From NCBI GenBank assembly GCA_949300335.1, contig CASGDV010000066.1, forward strand, positions 1-64,000: a stretch of DNA of 64,000 bases. Direction: 5' to 3'. The translations under genes were made by a program, and so were the position numbers. This stretch comes from an uncultured Bacteroidales bacterium (GTDB taxonomy: Bacteria > Bacteroidota > Bacteroidia > Bacteroidales > UBA932). The notes under the pieces are model-generated. The model had not been told where the DNA came from, searched no databases, and saw only the letters and a list, made by a program, of their open reading frames with translations. Shown here piece after piece: positions 16,660 to 25,079 of this stretch; position 1 is the stretch's first letter, and each line of letters begins with the position of its first letter.

Positions 16660-17685
16660 TTATTTGGTGACATTAACCTTTATACCGTCCTTCAATCTTG
16701 CCTGACCTTCCGTAACGATGGTTGCTCCTGGCTGGACGCCTTCAAGTATCTCATATTCATACTCCATACGCCTTCCAAGCTTGACCTTGCTGTAAGTTAC
16801 GGTATTGTCGTCATTGACAACATATATGAATCTGTCTCCGGACCCCGTCTGTTTTACGACAGCATTGTCAGGGACAACCACATTATGATTGACGCCAAAC
16901 TGCACAGTCACTCTGGCGAACATACCGGGACGAAGCACCTTGTCCTTGTTCGGAACGATAATTTCGACAGTACATGTTCTGGTAGCCTCATCAATAGTAG
17001 GATAAAGCATATTCACTGTTCCCTTGAATATTTTCCCTGGAATGGCATCAACTTCGATATCAACTACATCTCCTTTCTTTACTTTTGTATAATCAACTTC
17101 CGATATACCGACAAGCAATTTCACTGGGGTAATCTGCTCGACTGTATATATCGGTTGTCCCATAGTGAACATATCCCCTTCATCATAATTCCTGGCAGTT
17201 ATAACACCGTCTACCGGAGTTCTTAGGACAGTATTCTCAAGAAGATTATCATAAGTAGTCTTGCTTACCTCATATGAAAGCTGCATGGCATCAAGATCCG
17301 ACTGTGACAATCCTCCGGCATCATAAAGGCCTTTAAGACGTTCATATTCTATCTCATTGTTCTTCATCTGGAGTTCCGCCTGCTTCAGCTGCACGACATC
17401 CATTTCAGCAACAATCTGTCCTTTCTTTACGAAATCTCCGATTTCCACATTTATCTTTTCGATTCTGGAAGCTGTCTGCGGAGCAATATTGTTCTTTACA
17501 TAGGGTTGCACTGTCGATGTGTAAGAGGATATCTGGGGAATGTCCCTGGCCTCGACACGCACTGTTGTCACGGAAGGCAATTCTTCCTGAACATTAGCAT
17601 TCTGTGAAGCTTTCTTGTTGGAACCGCAGCCGCACACCACTGCAGCTGCAACGAAAGCTGAAATAAGTCTGATGATAGATTTCAT
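16660..17685 (-). CDS. Periplasmic adaptor (membrane fusion) lipoprotein of the RND pump
   Basis: A 341-aa protein with a lipoprotein signal ending at VCGC (Cys 18 or 20), so it is anchored in the inner membrane. Order: barrel-sandwich half (about 60-95), a short coiled-coil hairpin (about 96-150; EIEYERLKGLYDAGGLSQSDLD), second lipoyl half (TVLRTPVDGVITARN), beta-barrel and membrane-proximal domain. It bridges the permease and the TolC-like channel. Gaps to its neighbours are 18 and 21 bp, consistent with one operon. Confidence 0.93.
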   Translation of the reverse strand: MKSIIRLISAFVAAAVVCGCGSNKKASQNANVQEELPSVTTVRVEARDIPQISSYTSTVQPYVKNNIAPQTASRIEKINVEIGDFVKKGQIVAEMDVVQLKQAELQMKNNEIEYERLKGLYDAGGLSQSDLDAMQLSYEVSKTTYDNLLENTVLRTPVDGVITARNYDEGDMFTMGQPIYTVEQITPVKLLVGISEVDYTKVKKGDVVDIEVDAIPGKIFKGTVNMLYPTIDEATRTCTVEIIVPNKDKVLRPGMFARVTVQFGVNHNVVVPDNAVVKQTGSGDRFIYVVNDDNTVTYSKVKLGRRMEYEYEILEGVQPGATIVTEGQARLKDGIKVNVTK

Positions 17686-17706
17686 TCCAATATACTGTTT
17701 TCTTGA

Positions 17707-19212
17707 TTATTCAACGATAAAATCATGTCCCAGAGTCTGTTCGAGCTGGGCTTTAGCGACCACGAAATTATATATGGCCTGCGACTCTCCGAGTTTGGCC
17801 TGGGTAAGGGCAAGCTGTGCGTCATTAAGTTCTATCAGAGTACTTCTGCCCACCTGATAGGATTTTTCCGCAATATCATAACCTTTCTGCGCAGAGGCGA
17901 CAGCCTCCTGGGCTGCATAGTAGCTTTTCATGTTCGTTTCCATGGTATTCAGATTCTGTCTGATGGAAATCTTGAGCTGACGTTCGGAATCCAAAGTCTG
18001 CAACCTCAACTGCTCATACTGATTCTTTGTCTGCCGTACGTCATTGTAACGTTTTCCACCGGAAAAGATAGGAATGGAAAGACTGACACCGACATATGAG
18101 TAAGGTGTCCATCTGTATTCGCTGAAATTGAAGTCATTGGTCATTGCATTCATGCTGAAATTGAACGTCGCTGCAAGCGTCGGCACATATGCATATTTCT
18201 GCATTTTGATAGTTTCGGCAAGCTGCTCGGCCTGAATTGCAAGCTGCTTCATCGTGGTATTGTTTTCCAGTGAAATGGAATCATGCTGATGAATGTCATA
18301 GAACATATGCTCTGAGAAGTCCGCCAGTTTTCCCGCCACATCAAGATTCTCGTCCAGATCAACACCGAGCACAGCCTTCAGCTGCCAAAGCGACAGGATT
18401 ACCGAACTTTCAGCATTGTATACGTCAGGAACAGCATTGGCAACAGTCGTTTTAGCCCTTGTCAAATCAAGTTCCGTAGCTTTTCTTGCATTATATTTCT
18501 TTTCCGTTTCTTCATAATTCCTGACAGCATTTTCATATACTTCCTTGTATACTTCAAATGCCTCCTTAGCCAAAAGAGTGGAATAATAAGCCTGTTTAAC
18601 CTGGGTGACCATGTCAAGTCTGGAAGAACGGGCTTTTTCTACTGCCAGTTCGACATCCATTCCAGAAATTTTTATGCTTTTCCACAATTGAAGATTTACC
18701 AGAGGCATTGCTGCGGTTACACCGGCACTCCAAGTATTCCAGCGTCCTACTTCAAGTCCGTTGGCTGTTGAAGGAAGAGAAGATCCGCCGGTGGCTGTCC
18801 CATCTCCCGAAGTCCCTTCCCCGGATGTATCTCCTTCGGAAGATCCCCCCATGGATCCCATATCAAAATCCATATACATCACCTGTTTCTTGATTGTTCT
18901 CTGATAAGCCCCCGAAACATCTACCTGGGGGAACAAGGATGCATAGGTCCCTTTCTTCGCAAAACCGGTACGTTCAATTTCCTTATCTGCAATCTTGACC
19001 GATACATTCTCACTCAAAGCTATTTCCAAAGCCTGCTGCAGAGTAATGGTTACAGGAGTTTCTGACGAATCCGCCATTTCCAAAATCATCTGAGCCCTGG
19101 TCCGGCTCTGTTCATTCTCCTGTTCTCCGTCCTTTCTGTACTGTGCAAAAGCTAAGTCAGGCAAAATCAAAACGGAGAAAACAAACACAACTACTGAAAC
19201 TGTTTTTTTCAT
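17707..19212 (-). CDS. TolC-family outer-membrane efflux channel
   Basis: About 501 aa. The start is ATG 19212 (MKKTVSVV); the frame extends two codons to a TTG. The signal peptide ends at LAFAQ. Two repeats of long amphipathic helices with AxxxLxxAxxxxxxA patterns match the outer-membrane efflux protein domain (e.g. ALEIALSENVSVKIADKEI, and RSTLIELNDAQLALTQAKL near the C-terminus). A Gly/Ser/Glu-rich insert lies about 120-155, probably an extracellular loop. It is first in the four-gene efflux operon and faces the AraC-type regulator across 174 bp. Confidence 0.93.
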   Translation of the reverse strand: MKKTVSVVVFVFSVLILPDLAFAQYRKDGEQENEQSRTRAQMILEMADSSETPVTITLQQALEIALSENVSVKIADKEIERTGFAKKGTYASLFPQVDVSGAYQRTIKKQVMYMDFDMGSMGGSSEGDTSGEGTSGDGTATGGSSLPSTANGLEVGRWNTWSAGVTAAMPLVNLQLWKSIKISGMDVELAVEKARSSRLDMVTQVKQAYYSTLLAKEAFEVYKEVYENAVRNYEETEKKYNARKATELDLTRAKTTVANAVPDVYNAESSVILSLWQLKAVLGVDLDENLDVAGKLADFSEHMFYDIHQHDSISLENNTTMKQLAIQAEQLAETIKMQKYAYVPTLAATFNFSMNAMTNDFNFSEYRWTPYSYVGVSLSIPIFSGGKRYNDVRQTKNQYEQLRLQTLDSERQLKISIRQNLNTMETNMKSYYAAQEAVASAQKGYDIAEKSYQVGRSTLIELNDAQLALTQAKLGESQAIYNFVVAKAQLEQTLGHDFIVE

Positions 19213-19284
19213 CGTCAAATCTATTCCTTAAATGATTACAAAAGACCGCGAAATAAACAAAATTTATGCTAAAAAAAAAGTCAG

Positions 19285-19342
19285 ATTGGTCATTTCTGCT
19301 TTAGTTTTGGTGTTTTTTACTACAATATTGGTCATATTTGCT
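19285..19342. promoter_or_regulatory. Direct-repeat operator candidate of the efflux locus
   Basis: Two 16-bp copies, 19285-19300 and 19327-19342, read ATTGGTCATTTCTGCT and ATTGGTCATATTTGCT (14 of 16 identical). Their starts are 42 bp apart, close to four helical turns, so both lie on one DNA face. They sit between the TolC and AraC-family genes. Direct repeats like this are the usual target of AraC-family dimers; assignment to this regulator is inference. A TolC-side -7-like box TAAATTTTG (minus, 19258-19266) has one extra base against the consensus. Confidence 0.6.
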
Positions 19343-19386
19343 ACTCATCAATATTCTTGATATATTTATCGGATAAAAGATACAAT

Positions 19387-20316
19387 ATGGAAGACTCATA
19401 TTTCAAAAACAACATAGTAAGATTCGGGTATCTTGGCGGTTATATGTTTGCCTGCGAAATAGCAGGCGAAGGACAAATCAGTCACAAGATACCGCAAAAG
19501 CCGTTGTACCATATAATAATGGTGATTTTGTCTGGAAATATCGAAATAGTTATCAATGGCGAAAGGAAACATTACGGAAGCAATCTGTTCCTGAACATTC
19601 CTCTATGGTACGAGATTTCGGAATTCAGGTTCAGCAAGGATTTCCACGCATTCACAGCAGGAGCAGACAAATCAGTAATGCTTGACATATTCCGCAACAG
19701 GAATCCGTTTCCACCGTCATTCAGAATGCAGATACATGTTGGAGAATATTCGCTTACCATATCAAAAGACAGCTGCTATGCACTTGTCTGCGACATTGTA
19801 AGGCTCATTGATTCCCTCAACGGAACCGGCCACCATTTCTATATGGAAATCAATTATGCATACTATTATATTCTGATAACTGACATAGCCAACCTTTTGT
19901 GGCATGAATTCGGAGAAGGGAATCCCCCGCATAATCCGGACCTTTCCAGAAAAGAATCCATACTCAAGGATTTCATGGAACTGCTGAACAAAAATGTAGC
20001 CAGCGAATCAAGAGTAAAATTCTATGCAGATTCGCTATGCATATCCAAACAGCACCTGTCTTCGATAGTAAATGAAAAAATACAGATGCCTATAGGAAAG
20101 TTCATTGCACTGATGAGGATAGAAAAAGCCACGGTTCTGCTCAGGGACCCGCAACTCAGCATACAGCAGATTGCATCGAAACTATCCTTCCCGGACCAGT
20201 CCTCATTCGGGAAATTCTTCAAAAAACACATAGGGGTCTCACCTCTCCAGTACAGACGGAATCTGCAAAAAAACCTCCTCACTCAAAGATTGGAAGCATC
20301 GGAGTACTCCGAATAA
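19387..20316 (+). CDS. AraC-family transcriptional regulator
   Basis: About 309 aa. The C-terminal double helix-turn-helix domain occupies roughly 215-300, with LCISKQHLSSIVNEKI for the first HTH and IASKLSFPDQSSFGKFFKKH plus GVSPLQYRR for the second and signature. The N-terminal about 170 residues look like a cupin sensor domain. The start is ATG 19387; an in-frame TTG at 19357 is less likely. It is divergent from the efflux operon, with direct repeats in between, and probably controls it and itself. The inducer is unknown. Confidence 0.88.
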   Translation: MEDSYFKNNIVRFGYLGGYMFACEIAGEGQISHKIPQKPLYHIIMVILSGNIEIVINGERKHYGSNLFLNIPLWYEISEFRFSKDFHAFTAGADKSVMLDIFRNRNPFPPSFRMQIHVGEYSLTISKDSCYALVCDIVRLIDSLNGTGHHFYMEINYAYYYILITDIANLLWHEFGEGNPPHNPDLSRKESILKDFMELLNKNVASESRVKFYADSLCISKQHLSSIVNEKIQMPIGKFIALMRIEKATVLLRDPQLSIQQIASKLSFPDQSSFGKFFKKHIGVSPLQYRRNLQKNLLTQRLEASEYSE

Positions 20317-20362
20317 ATACCTGCCCGAAGGAAAGATTAATATTTTCTAAACAATTTTTCCG

Positions 20363-20370
20363 TAATTTTG
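20363..20370 (+). promoter_or_regulatory. Promoter -7 box for the phosphatase fusion gene
   Basis: TAATTTTG fits TAnnTTTG and lies 14-23 bp before the two candidate start codons (20385, 20394). No convincing -33 box. Confidence 0.5.
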
Positions 20371-20384
20371 AGAGGTCAAACAAT

Positions 20385-22280
20385 ATGTCCATCATGAAAA
20401 AATCAAGTAGAGCCATTCTGATAGTGGCGGCACTGATGCTTACCGGCATATCATCCATCCGTGCCCAGTCTCCGGTACTGCTCCATTCCCACAACGACTA
20501 TGAAAGAAGCGTACCTTTCTATCTCGCATATTCACAGAGAATGAATTCCGTAGAAGCCGACATACATCTATGCGACGGCAGAATTCTCGTAGGTCATGAT
20601 CCGGAAGATCTCAGGGACGAGCTGACCATTGAAGATATGTATCTGAAACCTATGGTGAAATTGTTCGGACTGAACCAGGGAAAACTTTGGAAAGATTCGG
20701 ATAATGTTATGCAGCTGCTGATAGACCTCAAAACAGACGGCGGCCCCACTCTGGATACTTTGACAAAAATCCTCCGACAATGGCCGGAAGTGTTCGATCC
20801 CTGCACTAACAGGCATGCAGTCAGAATAGTCATTACAGGAAATGTTCCGTCACCGGAAAAATTCGGTTCTTACCCGCGGTTCATATCATTCGACGGAAAT
20901 CTGAAGATAAAATATACGGAAGCACAGTTGGAAAGAGTAGCACTTTTCAGCGCAAATTTCAGGGACTATGCAAATTGGAACGGGAAAGGGACTCTCACAA
21001 GCGATGACAGGGAAAGAATAGCGGAAGCCGTGGAAACGGCTCACAGCCGGAACAAGCCGATAAGGTTCTGGAACGCTCCGGAAGGAGTTACCGTATATTA
21101 TACGTTTCCAAAGCTTGGTATAGACTATATCAATACCGATTATCCTGAAAAATGCGCGGAATTCTTTTCGGACTGGAACAATAAGAACTATTTAATAGGC
21201 CAATCCGCAATCGGAAATCCAGGACGGGTGGAAACTTACATGCCGGCATTCAAACCGTATGGAAGGAACAAAAAGCCCAGAAACATAATATTGCTCATAG
21301 GGGATGGAATGGGATTGAACCAGATTACTGCCGGAGCATATTGCAATCAAGGTCTTACCATCCTCAATTTGAAAAACATCGGATTCCAGACCAACCATCC
21401 GAAAGGAGATTTCACGACAGACTCGGCAGGAGCAGGAAGCGCCCTTGCCACCGGGCGGAAACACAGAAACAGACAGATATCATGCAATGATGCAGGGAAA
21501 CCTGTGAAAACGCTGGCGGAAGAACTCCACGACAACGGATATGCCACGGGGATTGTGACCCTCGGCAATGTTGCCGATGCAACTCCGGCAGCATTCTACG
21601 GACACAGCGCGGACAGGGACAGTACGGAAATGATAACCCGGTGCCTGACAGACGGAAAAATCGACCTTCTTTGCGGTAGCGGAATCAGGAATTTCACGGA
21701 AAGAAAAGACGGGATCGACATGGAAACGGAACTATCACGCGATTATGATTTCATCAGAAACCTGGACGAAATGACGGCATCATCAAGAAAGGTGATATGC
21801 ATTGATGAAAGGATGGAGGATGCTGCAAATGAATCCAACATGAACCTGCTTCAAAAAGCTACAGAATCAGCAATCGAATGTCTGGGAAGGGCCGGTAAAA
21901 AAGGATTTTTCCTGATGGTCGAAGGAGCGAAAATAGATTATGCCGGACACTCCCGCTGCCTTCCGGGGATTGTTATGGAAACTCTCAGTTTCGACCTGGC
22001 TGTTGCCGAGGCACTCAAATTTGCCGACAAGGACGGAAAAACCCTTGTAATTGTCACGGCCGATCACGAAACAGGAGGTCTTGTACTTCTTGACGGAGAA
22101 GAAGAAAACGGAAGAATAACCGGAACGTTCACCACTAAAGACCATACTCCTTCGTTGGTCCCGGTATTCAGCTACGGACCAGAGTCGGAATTGTTCAAAG
22201 GGACATATCCGAACACGGAGATTCCTGAAAAAATCCGTCGAGCCATTCATATTCCCCTCCCCAAATCCCGAGGAATCTGA
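20385..22280 (+). CDS. PI-PLC/GDPD-like domain fused to alkaline phosphatase
   Basis: A 631-aa exported protein. The signal peptide (ending near IRAQ) argues that ATG 20394 (MKKSSR) may be the true start. Domain 1 (about 30-265) resembles the phosphodiesterase fold of the GDPD/AIM6-like group: HSHNDYERSVPF, VEADIHLCDGRILVGHDP, LLIDLKTDGG. Domain 2 (about 300-625) is alkaline phosphatase: LLIGDGMGLNQ, the nucleophile region TTDSAGAGSALATG, EGAKIDYAGH, ADHETGG and KDHTPSLVPVFSYGP, which together supply the expected metal ligands. The pairing suggests stepwise release of phosphate from phosphodiesters in the periplasm; that is inference. The 3' 86 bp overlap the convergent YbaK-like gene. Confidence 0.88.
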   Translation: MSIMKKSSRAILIVAALMLTGISSIRAQSPVLLHSHNDYERSVPFYLAYSQRMNSVEADIHLCDGRILVGHDPEDLRDELTIEDMYLKPMVKLFGLNQGKLWKDSDNVMQLLIDLKTDGGPTLDTLTKILRQWPEVFDPCTNRHAVRIVITGNVPSPEKFGSYPRFISFDGNLKIKYTEAQLERVALFSANFRDYANWNGKGTLTSDDRERIAEAVETAHSRNKPIRFWNAPEGVTVYYTFPKLGIDYINTDYPEKCAEFFSDWNNKNYLIGQSAIGNPGRVETYMPAFKPYGRNKKPRNIILLIGDGMGLNQITAGAYCNQGLTILNLKNIGFQTNHPKGDFTTDSAGAGSALATGRKHRNRQISCNDAGKPVKTLAEELHDNGYATGIVTLGNVADATPAAFYGHSADRDSTEMITRCLTDGKIDLLCGSGIRNFTERKDGIDMETELSRDYDFIRNLDEMTASSRKVICIDERMEDAANESNMNLLQKATESAIECLGRAGKKGFFLMVEGAKIDYAGHSRCLPGIVMETLSFDLAVAEALKFADKDGKTLVIVTADHETGGLVLLDGEEENGRITGTFTTKDHTPSLVPVFSYGPESELFKGTYPNTEIPEKIRRAIHIPLPKSRGI

Positions 22281-22767
22281 TAAAATCCTCATTGGACAAC
22301 ACGAGACTCGCAGTATTGTCACAAGGATGAAAGCTGAGATACTCTGCATCCCTCAAATCTGAATCCAGAAAAAGCTTTACTCTGTGCCCGTCGGGAAACA
22401 GTTCTTTAGGATCGGCGTCGGAAAGATCGATATCATTGATTAGTCCGAGCGGTGAAACCGACCCCGGCAAGAGCCCAAGACATCTCTCCATACGCTCTGA
22501 TGATGCAAATGACAGCTTGCCCTGATGAAGAATCCGTTCAAGGGCATGAATATCAAAATCCTTATGACATTCGAATACGACCAGATAATGCCTGTTCCCT
22601 TTATGGTTTCTGAAAAAAAGATTCTTGCAATGCACGGAATCTATATTCTTCCAATATTCAAGAGCAAGCTCTATCGTTGGCAAAGGCGGATGGGTATGCA
22701 TTTCATAAGAGATACCGTATCCGTCAAGGAAGTCCAATACTTTCCTTATTCTGTCAGACATTTCCAT
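22195..22767 (-). CDS. YbaK/ProX-type aminoacyl-tRNA deacylase
   Basis: A 190-aa single-domain protein of the YbaK/prolyl-tRNA editing family (PrdX/ProX subgroup), which hydrolyses misacylated tRNA in trans, classically Ala-tRNA(Pro). Recognisable parts: YEMHTHPPLPTIE (about 21-33), KNLFFRNHKGNRHYLVVFE (about 48-66), LGLLPGSVSPLGLIND (about 97-112) and HPCDNTASL near 147-155. A second in-frame ATG (22761) is possible. It starts 2 bp after lgt and is probably cotranscribed. The 3' end runs 86 bp into the phosphatase gene on the other strand. Confidence 0.85.
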   Translation of the reverse strand: MEMSDRIRKVLDFLDGYGISYEMHTHPPLPTIELALEYWKNIDSVHCKNLFFRNHKGNRHYLVVFECHKDFDIHALERILHQGKLSFASSERMERCLGLLPGSVSPLGLINDIDLSDADPKELFPDGHRVKLFLDSDLRDAEYLSFHPCDNTASLVLSNEDFIRFLGIWGGEYEWLDGFFQESPCSDMSL

Positions 22768-22769
22768 GA

Positions 22770-23645
22770 CTACAGACTTCTGGCAAAATGTGTAGGCTGC
22801 TGCCTGTTTTTTTCCGGATGCACTATAAGTGCAGGTTTACCTTTAATTATGCTGTATGCCAGTATCCCGATACCGAGAAGAATGAAAGGAATGCTGAGAA
22901 GCTGGCCCATATTCAGAACCATGTTTTCCTCAAATCCTACCTGAGGCTCCTTGATGAATTCTATGAGGAATCTCATTCCGAACAGTACAATGAAGAAAAT
23001 TCCTATGAAAGTACCTCTTTTAAGTTTGTCAAGTTTGTACCGGTACATCCAAAGAAGAACGAATCCCAAGATAGTATAACTCAATGCCTCATACAGCTGT
23101 GTCGGATGTTTCGGCATTGTCTCACCACGGAGGTCGAAAATGAATCCCCATGGAAGGCTTGTGACATCTCCGTAGATTTCGGAATTGCAAAGATTTCCAA
23201 GACGGATGAAGGCACCAGCAAAACATACCGTAATGCACAGCCTGTCCAGAATCCAAAGGAAATCGAAATCATATTTCTTACCGTAATGTCTGGCAAACCA
23301 CCACATGGCTATGAAAAGTGCTATGGTTCCTCCATGGCTGGCCAATCCTCCTTTCCATGGCATGAAGACCTCCAGAAACCCCTGCCAGCTGCCGAAATAA
23401 TAATCAGGCTGATAAAAAATGCAGTGTCCCAGCCGTGCTCCCACTATCGTACCGATCAAAAGAGTATACAACAACGGGTCGAGAAGCGAATAAGGAACTC
23501 CTTCTCTCTTGAAAAACCATTTGAAGATATACCATCCGAGAACGAATCCCAGAACGAACAGAATGGAATACCACCTGAGAGAGAATCCTCCGATATGGAA
23601 TATCTCAGGATTCATATGCCAGTGTACCGCCAGAAGATCAACCAT
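22770..23645 (-). CDS. lgt: Prolipoprotein diacylglyceryl transferase
   Basis: A 291-aa polytopic inner-membrane enzyme. It transfers diacylglycerol from phosphatidylglycerol to the lipobox cysteine of prolipoproteins, the first step for the many lipoproteins seen in this window. Visible motifs: GARLGHCIFY (about 69-78), WKGGLASHGG (about 95-104) and the signature IRLGNLCNSEIYG (about 146-158). Seven hydrophobic segments can be seen. An in-frame ATG 10 codons in (MNPEIFHIG) is an alternative start. It precedes the YbaK-like gene. Confidence 0.96.
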   Translation of the reverse strand: MVDLLAVHWHMNPEIFHIGGFSLRWYSILFVLGFVLGWYIFKWFFKREGVPYSLLDPLLYTLLIGTIVGARLGHCIFYQPDYYFGSWQGFLEVFMPWKGGLASHGGTIALFIAMWWFARHYGKKYDFDFLWILDRLCITVCFAGAFIRLGNLCNSEIYGDVTSLPWGFIFDLRGETMPKHPTQLYEALSYTILGFVLLWMYRYKLDKLKRGTFIGIFFIVLFGMRFLIEFIKEPQVGFEENMVLNMGQLLSIPFILLGIGILAYSIIKGKPALIVHPEKNRQQPTHFARSL

Positions 23646-23662
23646 GATTCAAATATTTTTAT

Positions 23663-23706
23663 ATGTCAAAAATAAAGAGGGTGCAGACAGAAGTCTGGAC
23701 ACCCTC
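23663..23706 (-). terminator. Rho-independent terminator of pgk
   Basis: On the minus strand a hairpin with arms at 23677-23688 and 23693-23706 (12 pairs, a 2-nt bulge, tetraloop) is followed by TTTATTTTTG. It lies 20 bp beyond the pgk stop codon and before lgt, so it separates pgk from the lgt unit. Confidence 0.85.
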
Positions 23707-23725
23707 GCAATATTTACAGTTTATT

Positions 23726-24979
23726 TTATTTGCGTATTGCCGCGATACCCGGGAGTTCTATACCCTCAAGATATTCAAGCATGGCACCGCCGCCTGTAGA
23801 CACATAGCTCACCTTCTTTGCAAATCCCATCTGGGTAACTGCAGCAACGGAATCTCCGCCGCCGACAAGCGTGAAGGCACCGGCTTCGGTTGCCTTTGCA
23901 AGCATTTCAGCGACTCTGTTGGTTCCTTTGGCGAAAGCTGGAATTTCAAATACGCCTACCGGTCCGTTCCAAAGTATGGTCTTTGACTTCATGATAACAT
24001 CCTCCCATACAGCCAATGTACTTGGAGCGGCATCGACTCCTTCCCATTCGTCAGGAATCTCCGAATTTGCACAAATCTTGGTATTTGCATCATTTGAGAA
24101 AGCGTCTGCAATGACAACTTCCTTTGAAAGGTAAAGTTTGACGCCTTTCTCTTCAGCCTTTTTCATGATATTGAGAGCGAGATCAAGCTGATCATCCTCA
24201 CAGAGAGACTTTCCGATCTTTCCTCCCTGAGCCTTGACGAAAGTATATACCATTCCGCCACCGATTATCATATTGTCCACAACATCGAAAAGATGCTCGA
24301 TGATACCAATCTTCGAAGAGACCTTCGCACCGCCGATGATTGCGGTAACAGGATGCTCCGGAGTCTTAAGGACTCTGTCAATAGCCTTGATTTCTCCTTC
24401 CATGACATATCCGAACATCTTGTCGTTAGGGAAATACTCGGCGATGAGTGCTGTAGACGCATGTGCCCTGTGTGCGGTACCGAATGCATCGTTTATATAG
24501 CAGTCGGCGTATGAAGCAAGTTTAGCGACGAACTTCTTCTGGCTTTCCTTGACAGCAGCCTTGGCAGCCTTCTTTTCTTCGTCAGTAGCATCTTCTGCAA
24601 GTCCTCTCGGTTTTCCTTCCTCTTCAGCATAGAAACGGAGGTTTTCCAGAACCAGAACTTCACCTGGCTTCAAAGAAGCGACCTGCGCATCCGCCGCCTG
24701 GCAGTCATCAGCGAACTTGACTGGAACACCAAGAAGTTCCTGCACCCTTCCTATGATGTGTTTCAATGAAAACTTCTCGGCAACTCCCTTCGGTCTTCCG
24801 AGGTGGGACATTATTATCAGAGATCCGCCTTTCTCCAGTACTTTCTTCAAAGTAGGAATAGCGGCACGTATACGGGTATCATCCGTAATTTCCATCTTTT
24901 CGTTCAAAGGAACATTGAAGTCGACTCTGACAATGGCTTTCTTGCCGGAAAAATCATAAGTGTCAATACTTTGTTGCAT
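23726..24979 (-). CDS. pgk: Phosphoglycerate kinase
   Basis: A 417-aa glycolytic enzyme making ATP from 1,3-bisphosphoglycerate. Motifs: [10 protein letters not shown] (18-27), SHLGRPKG (about 58-65), the AHRAHAST segment, [10 protein letters not shown] and the C-terminal nucleotide site GGGDSVAAV with [14 protein letters not shown] short acidic/lysine-rich insert ([17 protein letters not shown], about 133-149) is seen in other Bacteroidota copies. It is monocistronic: its own -7 box upstream and a strong terminator downstream. Confidence 0.97.
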   Translation of the reverse strand: MQQSIDTYDFSGKKAIVRVDFNVPLNEKMEITDDTRIRAAIPTLKKVLEKGGSLIIMSHLGRPKGVAEKFSLKHIIGRVQELLGVPVKFADDCQAADAQVASLKPGEVLVLENLRFYAEEEGKPRGLAEDATDEEKKAAKAAVKESQKKFVAKLASYADCYINDAFGTAHRAHASTALIAEYFPNDKMFGYVMEGEIKAIDRVLKTPEHPVTAIIGGAKVSSKIGIIEHLFDVVDNMIIGGGMVYTFVKAQGGKIGKSLCEDDQLDLALNIMKKAEEKGVKLYLSKEVVIADAFSNDANTKICANSEIPDEWEGVDAAPSTLAVWEDVIMKSKTILWNGPVGVFEIPAFAKGTNRVAEMLAKATEAGAFTLVGGGDSVAAVTQMGFAKKVSYVSTGGGAMLEYLEGIELPGIAAIRK

Positions 24980-25022
24980 AACCTTATAGTATTAAATTGT
25001 TTAATCCATTCACAATAACATG

Positions 25023-25030
25023 CAAAATTA
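25023..25030 (-). promoter_or_regulatory. Promoter -7 box for pgk
   Basis: Minus-strand TAATTTTG, 43 bp upstream of the pgk ATG at 24979. It is divergent from the methyltransferase -7 box at 25061-25068; the two promoters share the same 38-bp span. Confidence 0.5.
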
Positions 25031-25060
25031 GTAATTTTCGTCAAATTACAATAAAAAATA

Positions 25061-25068
25061 TATATTTG
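25061..25068 (+). promoter_or_regulatory. Promoter -7 box for the methyltransferase gene
   Basis: TATATTTG fits the -7 consensus and ends 11 bp before the likely ATG at 25080. The transcript would have a leader of only a few bases. Confidence 0.5.
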
Positions 25069-25079
25069 CAGGGTCATTG

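Noticed and set aside
22788..23675. Long antisense open frame (about 295 codons) opposite lgt
   Set aside because: It mirrors the codon bias of lgt; its sequence has no recognisable fold, while lgt on the other strand is full length with all motifs.
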